This document shows positions 38,101 to 51,515 of a DNA stretch of 64,000 nt, one piece after another. How positions within the stretch are numbered: the stretch's first letter is position 1; every line of letters starts with the position of its first letter. The notes below the pieces were generated by a model. That model did not search any database and had not been told where the DNA came from. It worked only from the letters and a program-made list of their open reading frames with translations. The stretch covers positions 11,450,286-11,514,285 of the forward strand of contig NC_034412.1 of the NCBI RefSeq assembly GCF_002078875.1, in the 5' to 3' direction. A program made the translations under genes and the position numbers. Source of the DNA: Numida meleagris (taxonomy: Eukaryota > Chordata > Aves > Galliformes > Numididae).

Positions 38101-41100
38101 AAGATGGAAGAAAACTGCTCAGCTATATGGACTGGCGGATTACTACGAATCCATGAACAGGAGGAACATAACCTAAACGCAATAAGACAAGCTCATAAAA
38201 AATAAATAAAAAAAACAACTAAAGTTTCTTTCGGCAAAGTTGTAAGAAATCTGTGTCCATGCTCTTTTCCATGTTTTTTGGAAACACCCAGGACACACCT
38301 TCACACAAAGAAAAGGGGAAAGAACTGGAGTTCCCTCGCTTCCTTGCTCAGAAAACATTCATTGTTTGGATGAGCCGTTAAATTAACTTCAGCTGTAGAG
38401 AAAATGACTCATTAAAGAGAACAATCAAAAATTTCACTGGAGAGGGGGAGAAGGTAAGAAGGAACTTTAACCTTCCTCCTCTCTGGCCAAATTAATGACA
38501 CAGTAGTTTGAAAAAACAAACAAGAGTGCAGTAATACTTCTTAATAAATACGGCTTAAAACAGAAAGTTACAGAAAAATGAAGTAAAGGAAGAAACAAAA
38601 AGTCAAACCACAGATGATTCTGTGTTCTTGAGGCATGCTAATTCTCCAGCTGCACCCAAACTCCATCTGGAACCATTCCGTGGAGCAGCAGAGCTATCTT
38701 TAAGAGCTTACTTCCTAATGCAGATCGGAGTGCTAGAAGCTCATCAAATAGTTAAAGCCAGCTTTGTTCTTACCATCATGTGTCTGCTGGACAACACGCT
38801 TTTTCGGTTTTTACCTCACCCCACAGGGGAGAACAAGCAAAAGATTTTTTAATGAACAGACAACAATTTTCTTCCACAGGCTCATCTGAGCTCCTGCTAC
38901 ATCAGCAGGGTATGTTTCAGAGAAAGTGATTCTTCCTTGTGTCAGTCAGTGACTGGCTGAATCCTTCTATAACCTCTGAATGTGAACTAGGGCTGGGGGC
39001 AGACCCGCTCTGCTTCCGCATGCCATCTGGAGCGACTGCAGCAGGGCTGAGAGGCACATTCACCTGAAATTGCTTTCCACATACACATGGCCTTATCTAA
39101 ACTAGAAACTTAGCTTGTCAGTGAGGTATTTGGTCCGGGGGAAAAGATTTGTTTGAACAGATATCAAACACAGATAGCTATACTAGTATGGACACTACTG
39201 CAGCAGCTTTGCCAGTGACAGATGCCTTGTCTCAGAAACACCCTGCTATTTTTCACCTGAACCAAAACAGACCATAATGGAAAAGTGTTTTTTTCAATAG
39301 CACACATGTAGCTATACTACATTCCTATTTTATAGAGGTGCCTCCAAGAAGAACAAAGAAGCAAACCCACTTCGATAAAACCACTGAGAATCAAATCCAG
39401 CACCAACACTCCAGCACGCAAAGGCTTCTGGGACTGACAGACCCAACCCACAGGTTGCAAAGCCACAGAAACCATTCAAGTCCTACAACACAAACACTAC
39501 AATTAAGTGTCCTGTAGTCCCATTTATTTGGAACACTCAGCATACAGCAGACTTTTGCCTTTATTTCTTCAGCCTAAATGCAAATGCTAAGATGTGACCC
39601 AAATCCATAAAGTACAATTAACATCACAGGAGTTATTTGCTAAAGGAATAACAGCTGATGAGCTACTCTAACAAACGTAGAAGTAAACAAGCTCCAATCA
39701 AGACAGATCAAATGTCTTCACCAATCTGCAGGGGAAGAATTTTCAGAAAAGATGAAATACCCAAGGTAGAAGATAAATTAGACACTGAATTACAGATCAT
39801 TTTGTAGCACTTTAGAAGTAACTCGTTAGCAGAGCTAATTAAAATTAATGGGGACTTGTTATTAATTCAAACAGAACAATGTAGTAGCAGCTTACAGAGG
39901 AAAAAAAAAAGTTTAAAGCGACACACTCCGAAAGGAGGTATGTTGCCCTAGTCCCATCAGCTTCAAGTGGGCTACAACAATTTATCAACTGAAGATTCCT
40001 CCCCCTGCCCCACCAAGATGAGAAATATTTCATAGTACTCATGCAAAAGGACCATCATGCAAACTTTCCTCCAAAATAAGTTTGCAAAAATGTTAGCAAC
40101 ATCTTATACCATTTTTTTTCCTCTTTTCCTCTAACAATCCTTGGCACATCCATGCTTTCTACTACCGCAAGCATACAATGAAATCAGTGTAAGTAACTTC
40201 ATTCATACCTATGTTTAAAATTTTATAATGACCTATCAAGCTAAGAGATTACGAGTCATTCAAGTCATTAAAGCCCAATTACACTGACTGAAACGTGAGC
40301 TTCCCAGCATTATTCCAATTCCTCCTCCTGCTCACTCATCCCCCCTGCACCCCTTCCTACACAACTTTGCCTTCTCTGACTTTGTGAAACTCCTCTCAAA
40401 GATGACCCACTAACAGGCCAGCCAAGTAACATGGCCTGCCTGGCTCTCTTATCCTTCCCTACATTTAAGTATCACTTCCCTGACCTTGTGGTTGGTCCCC
40501 TTCTCGCACCCTCCCCGTCTCTTACTGTGTTATGTTCTGTCTGCTCTCCTCTCCAGATCACACGAGGTCCTGGAACCAGGTCTTTTCTGTGGCTACGCTC
40601 TATTTCTGCATGACCGTATCAGTTCAAGCATATTTAATTATCATGTATATACTGACACTTGACTTCATGGTGGATTAATTCAAATTAAAGTGATTAAAAT
40701 AATCACATTTAGATTAGCAAATGAGGAAACTTATCTTTTTATGTTCTTAATGGTCATTCTCAAAGAGTGATAACCACTACATCATGCTGATTTGCAATAT
40801 AACCTTTTAATTTAGCATTTGGTGTAATTCCCAGTTAGATAATACCATTAGTGTATATTTATGCCGATTCTTGACCATTAAAATCAATGGCCAATACAAG
40901 TCACCATTTACTAGTTAGTTCAATTTCCTATTTATGACTTGTCAAGCTGAGTTTGAATGAAAATCCTAATGAAATGTTGAAATACATGAATACATAAATA
41001 AGTTGCTTAACAAAATAAACTTTGCATATGACAGCAATTTATTGTATTAAAGACTCCTCTATATTTAGTAGTTGAAACTGAGTGGGCCTGTTTACTGTGG

Positions 41101-43189
41101 ATTTCCAGATTTCACATTTAATAAAGGTGTTTTTTGGAAAATTAAACAACTGAAGAAATGAAATCCATTTTTCTATCTTCTCAGTTTCAGCTGATGTCAC
41201 TCAGCTTTGAATAAACCACTCACGTAATTACACTAGTCATATACTGAAATAAACCCGAAGTTCTCTGGGTATCTACTGCGGTGGCTGCTGTTCTCAAAAA
41301 ATGAGCGTTCAGTGCTTGAAACCCCATTTCTGGATACTCCACCAATCATACCCACTACAGCGATGGCATTTGAGAATTGCTCTGACTGAACAGATCCATC
41401 TTAGTTTAGCTAACACCACCATATTAAAGCACAATTAGTTCTGAATGCAGGTTTATTTTTCAGAAAACGTTCCAAAGGTTATTCCAACCTGAACCACCCT
41501 GCTTTCTCAGCCTCTGCTTGTCTTTCCCTCCAGGGGCACGCTGCCACCGTATCAGGGTCAAAACAGAATTTCAGAGAAATGTAAATACTTATCCTTTTCC
41601 TGGGAAAGCAATTCATAGAGAGGAGGGAAAAAGGGGGACGTGCGTACAGAGAATCGCATCAGTGTAATCAGAGAGATTTGTTAGGCTGGTACACTTCTGT
41701 GCTGGCAATCCCTTTGCTCTAAAGGGCATTTCCTAATTGAAGATATGCCCCCAGTTTCCCAGAGCCTTGTGACTAAGGAAACACCGCTGGTGGCCAGCAG
41801 CTGTGCGCGGGGTGGCACTGAGCCATGCCAGTCCCTGCACAACACGGCTGCGCGCACCAGGCACTGAAGACACAATAACATTCCTCTCTCGCTTCAAGCC
41901 TGCAGGCTAAGAGCACCAAATAACTATTCATTCTTCCATCTTGAGACACATTCCTAACCTAGTTCAAAGGCCTGAAAAAACATGCCCTAGCTACATGCCC
42001 GCACACCTCCAGAAGGGCTTTTCCCTTGTACCACAGCTTGTGAGGAAAAGAAGTTGCCTATCCAAAAGAATGAAATGCATTGGAGAGCTTTGTTTCATTA
42101 AGAACACTGATATCGTTTAAAGTATTCAAAACTAGCTTGCGTATTAATTAATCGGCTCCATTTAAGAGTGAAGTCTCATCAGCTGCACGCTCTAAGTACA
42201 GTGGCAGGCACAGCACACCCATGGGCCGCCCTGTTCTATTTACCTTCTCCTGCCTCTGCCTCCCTCACAGACAGAGGTACATCACACTGGCTACCCACCC
42301 ACATCAGCTGTCCAAAGAATTCAAGGACATTCAGCATCACGTTCACCAGATGATTATAAAGTCAACAAAATACAACATTATTTCCAAAATACTGACACTA
42401 GAGCAAATATTAACTTTCAAAAAGAAAAATATTTACAGCTTTCAACCTACAGCTTCCTAAACAAACCGAATTCCTCATTTTATTTTGCAGTTTCTCAAAA
42501 ATCTGAATGCTGCTACATGCAAAATGGAGAAATATAAACAGCTGCTAACTAATAAGCCAGCCTAACTACAGCCACCATCTACATGTATAGGATGAGTGAA
42601 GACAGGACCGCTGCAGACACCCTGGCCTCAGTCCATCTCCTCCCAGCACACCTCAGCAGCTCCCCAGTGTGCCGCAGAGAAGCACCCCAGGAGGACATGG
42701 GCAGCACAGGAGGAACAGCGGGAGCAGAACCTTTCAGCACAGCAAGCTGCCTCAGTCTGCCCAAATGGCTTGCAGGGCCACACCCAGGATGCAGCAGCTT
42801 TTTGAGATTCCTCAATTACAGGTTTCTTATATTTCAGTTAATTTCAGCACACCTAGGCTTTAGAAAGACCTGTGCCTGTGCTGTGTGAGCAGGGACGCCA
42901 AAAACAGAAATAGGTTAAATGTTGCAGGTAAAAATGAGAGGCGCTTTTCTCACTTTTTTCAAAGCAGTGACCTGCCCATAACACATTTTTGACCATCACA
43001 AGGATTTGAAGTGCCACTTATTTTCACAAGACGAAAGCTGTTCAGCTTGAATTTACCAGCACTGCAAGATGAGCATTGCTCACTGCTCTTCATACAGCCA
43101 TCATAAATGTCCTCATTCCCACCACAATAAGCAATCTATTACCTCACTGAAATCTAAGTCATTCCAAATCCTCTGAGCAAGCCTAGTTG
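29151..43189. other. Intron stretch without a recognisable gene
   Basis: Mostly AT-rich. It holds a CpG-richer pocket at about 32740-33240, an (ATAA)n run near 36921-36941 and the TAAT-rich block at 40.64-41.14 kb. The longest open frame is 189 codons (36442-35873, minus), which I regard as chance. No CR1 copy was recognised across this 14-kb span. Confidence 0.55.
40640..41140. promoter_or_regulatory. TAAT-rich block, enhancer-like
   Basis: About 500 bp of repeat-free AT-rich sequence with many homeodomain-type cores. It includes the inverted pair GTGATTA-AAA-TAATCAC at 40690-40706, a near-palindrome TTGACCATT/AATGGCCAA at 40871-40894, and a TTTGCATATGA octamer-like site near 41025. It has the look of a vertebrate conserved non-coding element, but I could not test conservation. 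Confidence 0.3.
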
Positions 43190-43809
43190 TCACAGAACCA
43201 TTGAATATCCCGAGTTGGAAGGGCCCCACAAAGATCGAGTCCAACCTCTGGCTCCACGCAGGACCACCCAAACCCTATCTCTGAGAGCACTGTCCAAATG
43301 CTTCTTACACTCCCGCAGCCCGGGGCTGTGCCCACCGCCCTGTGGTGCAGAACCTCTCCCTGGCCCCACCTGGCCCTCCCCTGACACAGCTCCATGCCGT
43401 TCCCTCGGGCCCTGTCACTGTCACACAGAGCAGAGCTCAGCGCTGTCCCTCTGCTCCATGTGAGGAGCTGCAGCCACCATGAGGCTTCCCCTCAGCTCTT
43501 CTGCTCTGGGCTGAACAAACCCAGGGCCCTCAGCAGCTCCTAATGCACCTTGCCCTCCAGACCCTTCTCCATCTTTGTAGTCCTCCTTTGAATGCTCTCT
43601 GATAGTTCTATGTCCTCTTATGGTGTCCAGAACTGCACACAGTTCTTAAGATGTGGATTAAAAGCAACATCTGGCATTTGCTCCTTAGTAAACCTGTGCT
43701 ATGCAACATAGTAAGTAATCCTTGTTAGGGTTGCAGTACTTTGTTACTCACATAGTACTCTGTCAGAGATAGTAAAGAAGCGTAAATACACTTATGGACT
43801 TTAATAGGA
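43190..43809 (-). mobile_element. CR1 LINE fragment, copy B of an inverted pair
   Basis: This is the same CR1 segment as 7501-8100, on the opposite strand. It starts at the same 5' base (TCCTATTAAAG at 43809 downward) and runs to a diverged 3' end near 43190. Between 43541 and about 43770 it is identical to copy A base for base as I read it. The remaining 3' half differs at about 30 positions plus small indels. Confidence 0.9.
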
Positions 43810-43811
43810 GT

Positions 43812-43885
43812 CCATAGCAGCTCCTCACACCTCATGCCCTCCAGACCCTTCCCCATCTTCCAACCTCTTTCAACAATTGTGCAGC
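43812..43885 (-). mobile_element. Extra CR1 fragment next to copy B
   Basis: The minus strand reads GAAGGGTCTGGAGGGCATGAGG and GAGGAGCTGCTA, equivalent to an internal part of the CR1 at 43190-43809 (KGLEG...EELL region). It abuts the 5' end of copy B. It looks like part of an older CR1 into which, or beside which, the copy B segment was placed. Confidence 0.65.
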
Positions 43886-46265
43886 TGGGCTACCTGCGTT
43901 GGTCTCTTCCAAGAAATGCAACCAGTCTACAGAAGGAAATACACTCAAGGATATATCCTCAAGGATATATCCCAAAGTAAAAAGTTGCTTATTCTTGTTC
44001 TCTATGGCTAAAAAATTTCCCTCCTACCTAGCTCTTTAAATGCAGGCCAGCTATGCTGAAGACAAATTACAACCAAGTGTTTTAATTCAGATTTCCTCAC
44101 TGACACCATCAGCTGTTACTTCTGATCTCTCCTGCACCTCTGGAATACAGCACAGGGAACGGGAAGCTTGAGTCAGAACTGAAGCAAGGAAGCCCTGGCT
44201 GCAGCCACAGTGTCTCCAGCTCCACACCTCTGCTCCACTGCCCTGCTGTCACCTACAGACTGGCAAGCAAGACTCAAACCAAGATACACAGTAAGAGGAG
44301 CAACAAACTCATACCATCTTCCACCTCAATCTACGCTTCTGGAGGTTCTTTCCTTCTCTTGGCCAAGATATGCGTTTGGACACAGTGTTTAATGATGATT
44401 GTTACTGGTGATGTCTACATGTCTGTTATCTCTTGGCAGGAATAAAGGATTGTTGTTTGGTTTTCTGTTGCTTTTGTTCTTGCTGTTTTGTTTTGGTTTT
44501 TGTTTGTTCTGCTTTAAGTGTAAATTCAGTCAAATATGGGCAGAAGGAACTCTCAATCACTGGCCTACTCTTCACTTGTTGGGAGTGTTTTTTACCCCTT
44601 CAGAGAACTGCTCCACTGAAGGAAAGCTTCCCTGCAGAGTCTGGTTATGCATTTTATTGAGTTGCACAGCCAGCTTAAGGAGTTCCCGCCTCACAGTTAT
44701 GTTTTAGCAAACACTTGTGCACCGCATGGAAAGCCACATCACTGAAAGAGGACAAGAATCAAGGCTGATGGGTATTTCCTGTTTTTCTTCAGATTCTGAT
44801 TTTCAAAGAAAGCTTGTCCAATGCTTAGATGCCCTAGTGATTTACAAATATCCAACCTACACAGACTTGGAAAATAAAAAAGAATATAGCAAATTAAATT
44901 GTAGTTGTAGATGTTCCCACACTGAATTTATAACACGTATAATCGGACAGATCAAATGTACAAGCACACTTCAATGGTTTTGCTAGCTGTAACGAGTGAA
45001 ACACCCCTATAACCTAATTCCTTTCCTTCTGAAGTGTGGCTTTCTTGAGAACTTAATCGGTCATTTCTTTCCACATCCCTGGTTTCCAAATAAATGGGAT
45101 CTTACAACAGTTGACAAACGGTACAGGGGCAAACCTCCGTGCTACGCCACAGGCAGGGTGCATCTCATCGTACGGTTCAGGTGGCTGACAGCAGATCCCC
45201 TAACCAGACTCCCAAATTAATACAAACAGTTGAACACAAACAAACTTTTGCTGCCCCACGTACCTGATCAAACACTACTCTGAAGAAAATACAGTTTGCA
45301 ATTACCCACGGTTAAATCTCTAATAACAGCCTTCAGAGAACATGACCTAGATGTGTCAAACACGATCAGAGAGATATATATCAAGACATCTTTTAGTTAG
45401 TTAGTTAGGAGTGCCAGACTTATTTAAATCTCCTTTATCTGTTCACACCTTGCCTTTTGTTCTATCTCCCAACATTTCTGTAAGCAGAGAATAAAGCTGC
45501 TAAACTTGAGAATCTTTTTTAAGTTACCGACACCTCTCCTTCACTACCTTTATCTCACGAATTCAAAATAATAACTATCACAATCACCATTTATCTAGAA
45601 GGTAGAATGAGGTAAAAATAGAATAATGCTACTCACTTTTATGAATGGGTACTCTAATGCATTATGTATAGAAGACCAAAAGCCAGCTTTTAGCATTCTG
45701 ACAAACTGGGAACTCAGATACATTTGTTAATATTAACATTTTTGCATTGCAGCTCTTACCACAAAGTGAAAACCCCAAGATCTGCTGGAACAAGCCACAA
45801 CATTTTTGCCATTTAAGATTTTCTTTCATAAGATATTATTTACGTTAAAGAATTTTTAAGGGAAAAGAATTTTAAAGGAATCTATACTTCCTAAGAAGTA
45901 TAAGAAAAATTTTCCTAAGAAAAATTGTGAAACTGTGAACCTGTTTTAATAAAATTTATTGTAACTGTCCAAGTAGTGCAGTGTAGAGAAGAAAATACTG
46001 CAGTTAAAGAAAATCTATGTGAATGCAGTTCTCCTTTCACCACACATTTCATAATAACAATACTTTTTTTGGATGTCAAAGTTCGCTGAGTTTTATTTGT
46101 TGTGTACTTAATTTAGGAGTTGTATTTCTCCACTTACGAGCGTTATCTAAGGAAACACATGTGACTCTCCACAGTTGCTAGTTAAGAATGAGTGTCGTCC
46201 TTGCCCTGCAATGTTGTGTTTCATTCTCAAAATTAAATCATATTCAGAAACCAGTTAAAACATTG
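43886..46265. other. Intron stretch without a recognisable gene
   Basis: AT-rich sequence holding a 2 x 14-bp tandem repeat and a TTAG x3 run near 45394. ORFs such as 44399-44707 encode Phe/Leu-rich peptides from T-rich sequence and are not protein-like. Confidence 0.6.
43944..43971. repeat. Two perfect 14-bp tandem units
   Basis: CTCAAGGATATATC occurs twice head to tail with no mismatch. Confidence 0.95.
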
Positions 46266-46756
46266 ACACTGGGCCCCTCGCTGCAAGAAAGACACTGAAG
46301 CCCTGGAGTATGTCCAGAGAAGGGCAACGGAGCTGTGAAGGGTCTGGAGCACAAGTGTTATGAGGAGAGGCTGAGGGAACTGGGATGTTCAGACTGGAAG
46401 AAGCTCATGGGAGACCTCATCACTCTCTACAACTGCCTGAAAGGAGGTTCTGGCGAGGTGGGGGTAGGCCCCTGCTCCCAGGTAACAGCGACAGGATGAG
46501 AGGGAATGGCCTCAAGTTGCACCAGGGGAGGTTCAGGTTGGATATTAGGAATAACATTGTCTCAGAAAGAGTGGTGAGACACTGGCACAGGTTCCCCAGG
46601 GTGGTGGTTGGGTCACTGTCCCTGGAGGTTTTCAAGAAACATAGAGATGTGGCACTGCGGGACACAGCTCAGTGGGCATGGTGGGGGTGGGCCAATGGTT
46701 GGACTAGATGATCTTAGGGATCTTTTCCAACCTTAATGAGTCTATGATTCTATGAT
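46266..46756 (+). mobile_element. CR1 LINE fragment, about 490 bp
   Basis: It holds the C-terminal part of degraded CR1 ORF2 ([20 protein letters not shown] at about 46530-46590, then [10 protein letters not shown]) and the 3' UTR with GGTTGGACTAGATGATCTTA and TCTATGATTCTATGAT. A 108-codon ORF at 46385-46711 is a remnant of the transposon protein, not a host gene. Confidence 0.95.
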
Positions 46757-49700
46757 AAACATGAAATCTATGGGGTAAAGAAGTCCAGATAGTTCTTCAT
46801 TATCTACTGCACTGGTTAATAAGCCATAGAACTGCAATTTTTAAGCCAGGAAAACAAAAAAGAGAAGTCCTGAGAAACTTGTCATTAAAACCAAAGGAGG
46901 AGGGAATAAATGAGTACTAAAATTTAATGTAGGAATGGATCTACTGTCTAAATAACAAAAACAAACAAATAAAAAACAATTATAAGCTTGTGGTTTTGTT
47001 AAACAGGACAACTGCAAATATGCAGATATGTGGAGACAGAGGCTCAATTTTGGCAAATAACTAGGTATGGGGAAAACTGGTGTGCTCATACAGTAAGTAA
47101 TGCACAGTTTTCACTACAGTAATGCCCACAGAGCATGGAAAACTTTCATCATGCACTGGTATTCGTGTTCATGCACTGGTATTTGTGTTGGTGCTGACCC
47201 AAAGCTAGGGAAACTTCTGTTCTTTCAGTTCTGGAAAGAATCTCACCCCACAAACTTATTTTAATGGTACACGTCTTGTTTTGGTAATCGTTGTGTTTCA
47301 GTTGTTCCACCTCAACCTTTTAACCTGAGGAAGCAAATCCAATTATCAAAAATTAATAAAAAATAAAATAAAATACAAAAGAAAGCAATGTCCCAAGAAG
47401 CCATTGCAGATATATCAGACACTAATATAAGAGTAATTTTCTATTTACGCTAATGTGTATTTTCAGAAGACACAAGAATATTTTAATTTTTCACCTCAGG
47501 AGAACTCTGCTTTAGCTGGAGCCTGACACAAGGCACAACTCCCTTGCAGGTCTTGTTGCACCGTGTCCTGCTGTCCTACAGCAGCAAAGTCCCACCACAC
47601 ATTAAGCAAAGAGGCATCGCTACAGCTGCGAGGGAGCCAAGTTACCACTTGTTTGGGCTGCACATATTCTACTCAGTGTTATTAGCACACACTTTCACAA
47701 GTTCTCATGCTCATCAACGAAATGGAAATGAGGCAGGGGAATAACGCCTTTGCTTTGAAGCTCCAGAGATCAAAGCCACATACCTGCCTCATTTTGCGAT
47801 CCTGTTTCAGCCCTTCCTGTTTCTTGAGAGCCAACTCTACTGGCTTCCTTTTTGGACTATTTTTCAATTGCATACTCTGAACACAAGCTATCTGCAGTTC
47901 ATCTTCATACCCCTGCTACTTCTAGGAGGTTTCTCTTCTCATACCAATCCCCAAAGTTGAGGATGTGCTTCCTACATCTGCTCACCTGCGCATGCAAAAT
48001 CCTAAACAGGAATAAAACGCCTTACAGCAACACTAATCCCCAAATCCCCAGCTATGGCCTCAGCTTCATGCCACAGGCTGGTGTTTTCCAGCAGGATTTA
48101 GCGACTGCAGTACAGAAGTCCTCCTGCCACAGGATCCAAGCACCGAGGAGCCACGGGCTGGACTCAGCACATGCAGCAATCCCCAGTTCTCCCACGCAGA
48201 AGAAAGCGTGTGGACAGGGGGAGCTTCCAGCAGTTTTACTGCCGCACTTTTAAAAGAATGAGGAGAAGAAAGCTACAAAGGCTAAGACAGGGCCAGATGT
48301 TAGGAAACAGCCCACAGTGTGTGACAATAGAAGCAGTGGGATTTGAAAGAGTGCAGAGAAGTGCTGTGGATGGGTGAATTTTTTTTTTTTAATTTGAAAA
48401 TCTATGTGATTTTTGTTTCAGCCAGTATCTTTAATGTTCAGAGAAACAAGTACACTTTAAAGAGGTTAAGAGAAACCTTAAGAGCGTAATGCCAGAGCAA
48501 CCTGGAAGTAGCAGGGACTGAGGAAGGATAGGGCAGCAGAACAAGGAGAGGAGCTGCTGGCTTGCAGCAGAGCAGCAGCAATCATTTTACCCACTGGGAG
48601 TTGAATGACAAACATGTGAGGTCCTTGTCTTGTAGTCTGGAACAAGAAAACATTCCAGAATGGATAAAACAAGAGTTATCCAGATAGTTTTGGCCTTTGT
48701 TGGGGGGAAAGGGGAAAGAAGCCTGCTCTATGGAGAGGGAGGAAGAAAAATGAATAGGCACAGTTCTTCTGCCACTTCTGAGATTAAAAGGATAAATAAT
48801 AACCCACAGCTATGCAAGAGATAGAGAGCAAAGAAAGGGCACTTAAAGCAGCCTTCCCTGTCCCTTATGGATACCTGCAGCTTCAGCTCTCCCTCACCAG
48901 GCCTGGTGCTGTCTCCCTACTGTACCTGCAACATTCCAAGCCGCTTTTCCTTACTCCTCCATATTGCTCAGGCAGCAGAAAGATCAACAACAGCTGCCTC
49001 CTTGCCCTTCCAGGCAGCATCTGTGTATCCACACCACAGGAGCAGCGCAGGGTGACACAGGGTGAGACGGAGTCTGCACAGCTGCCCCTTGGAAAGGGTG
49101 CACAAAGCTTTGGATCTGGAGCGCACTCCCTGCTCATGCCATCACAGAACATTTTACCTTAAGGTTCTCCACAACTGTTGCAGGCATGTGCCAGCACACT
49201 GTCTGCAGGCCAATAAACCACTCACCTCCAGGCAGAGTTTCTCAAGCATGGCATAAGATATACTGGCGTAGGCTGATTCCCCTGCCAAACCCCAATTCCA
49301 CCTCCAAAGCAGAAAAGGTCTGAGGACTTGACAACAAACAGATGTAAGCATGGTCTAACATGGACATTTTGATTTTTTTCCTCTAATGAACTCAAGAAGG
49401 TGAGCTAGTCAGGCCGAACTTTGTGAGAGAAGCTCCAGGTGATGGCAAGGAATTCAGCATGGGAAACAGAAGCCTGATGGGTTAACATCTGAGCAGGCTG
49501 CAAGCAGCTGAGCTGGGTGATGGAGAGGGCATGGGGCAGCATGGCTGCAGACTCCCCACATAATTACAGATTGACTCTTCCCGGCCTCCCAGGAGAAGCT
49601 CTACTTGCTTAGCCCAATCCTAATTTTGGGAAAGAAGAGTCAACTTCAAACAGCAGTTCCTCCATTAGACAACACCTTTCAACATGCTCCCCTGCAAGCA

Positions 49701-51515
49701 GCTGTGTGGTGCTTTCAGCATGTTCTTGGGCCAAGTGGGCACATTCTGATTTCACTGAGCAGCACAGCCCCAGCAGGTACCTCCCTACCACCAGGATGGA
49801 GAGCTCTGCCACAGCCTTTGTGTTAAGGTGCCATATGGGATCAATTAAAGCAAGGCGTCCACAGCAAAGTAAACGCATCTGTGAAAATCTGCAAGTGAAC
49901 AGCTGTGGCACTGCTGCCCCTCAGACCTGCAGTCTCTGACTCCTGCACACGTTCATCATTCCCCCAGACCCCAGCGGTGGATTTCTCTGGCACCCGCTTC
50001 CATACTCTTAGCACGGAACGGGGAAGAACAGCAATACTCTTACGAACGGAAATGGCAACACAGCACGCTGTATCCCCTGGCAAACCTCCCCAGGAGCTCA
50101 GGGCAATGCTGACTGGGACATCCCAGAGCCCTGGCAGCCTCCCCAAAGAGTACGGTCCAGCGCAGTGCATCTGCTCACTGAGCACTGTAACAGCCACATG
50201 GACACAAACAGAACATTACTATTTCCTTCCTGCCTCCATCCAAGCCAGAGCAGCAACACCTGCACTGATCTGAGACCTCTCTTTGGACTCTGAACTGGCT
50301 CTGGCATCCACAAGTCCTGCAGGACCAACATCTAGCAGTGTATTGCACTAACAGGCAGCAAATGCAGACAGTCTGTTCTGCCTTTGTTCAGGTTCTATGA
50401 ACATTGCCTCCATGCAAAATGGAAGCTCTGGTCCTGAGCATCCCACCCTTGCACCAAGCGAACACATGATACAAGCAGTACATTTATCATATTTTATTAT
50501 ACTTATGATAAAATAATAAAGAGCAGTATGAGACTCATCCCCTCACATCACTGTGTACACATCCTTGCCAACACCCACTGACACTGCTGGGACCGCTGCT
50601 GCTCAAACACACTGAGAGCTGCTAACAGCACGTGTCATGGCAGAGCTAACCAGGGAGCTGGCTGCCAGTGCACGATGGCAGTCACCTTTCACGGAGTGAC
50701 TCCAACACCTGCACTGTGCTGCACCAGCTCCTGGACAAGATATGTTTGCTCTGAGCTGCATCAAGTTTCTACAGAGCAGAAATGTGGCACTGTTGGTGGC
50801 AACACCTCTACTCACCAGCCACCTGCAACCATGATGCAACAGCCCAGCAAAGGGCTTTCCCAAATGAAAATTGGAAAGATTTAGGGAAAAATGGAACACA
50901 CCACTTTGGCCTATGCCAAAGGCACACTTTTGGGGCCTGCTTCTCATGCTGTCCGCAACACTGCCGCGAGCACGGGGCAGCCATACTCCACATCGGCTGA
51001 AACACAAATGGTGGACACAACGCTTTGGAGACTCCCAAGTCTTCCTCAGGCTCAACGCACTTTCCAAACCGTGCTGAGTTCCAGCTCAGCGCAGCCCCGC
51101 AAGGTGATGCTGCCAGCAGAGCTCTGCGTGTGGGAAAACACAAGTAGCGTGGCTCGCCGCCCTTCCGAGCCACAGGAACAAGCACTGGCCAAAGGAGGAT
51201 TAAAGCTGGAGCTTCCTATTTCCAGCCCTATGCTCTCAGCCAATTCACTTTTGCATTTTAAACAGACCACACCATAACTACGCACCACAACACCGCACCC
51301 ACGCAGTCCAGACACGGTGTCAGCGGGCGCGTGCAGGCGCACCTCGGGAGCATCCCCCGGGACGGGACTGCAGCAGCCGGTCCGTGCTCGAGCACCGCAC
51401 TCCGGGCACGGGCCCGAGCCACCGCGGGGTCACGGCCCCCCTCGGCCCCGGGGAGCCCAGCGCCGCGTCCCACCCCGTCGTGAGGGCACCACGGAGCGCC
51501 CCGCGAGGCCGCGCC
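46757..51515. other. 5' part of the IRS1 intron without a recognisable gene
   Basis: Composition rises gradually in GC towards exon 1. It has the 2 x 20-bp tandem repeat at 47150 and an AT-rich hairpin at 50483-50512 (9-bp arms TTTATCATA/TATGATAAA). The last kilobase has many overlapping open frames on both strands, as expected from rising GC. None resembles a known protein. Confidence 0.55.
47150..47189. repeat. Two 20-bp tandem units
   Basis: The unit CATGCACTGGTATTYGTGTT occurs twice, differing at one base (C/T). It may be a small VNTR. Confidence 0.95.

Noticed and set aside
46385..46711. 108-codon ORF as a host gene
   Set aside because: It is the remnant of CR1 ORF2 ([20 protein letters not shown]), so it belongs to the transposon.
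50483..50512. AT-rich hairpin TTTATCATA/TATGATAAA
   Set aside because: Short arms in AT-rich sequence; expected by chance in a window of this size.
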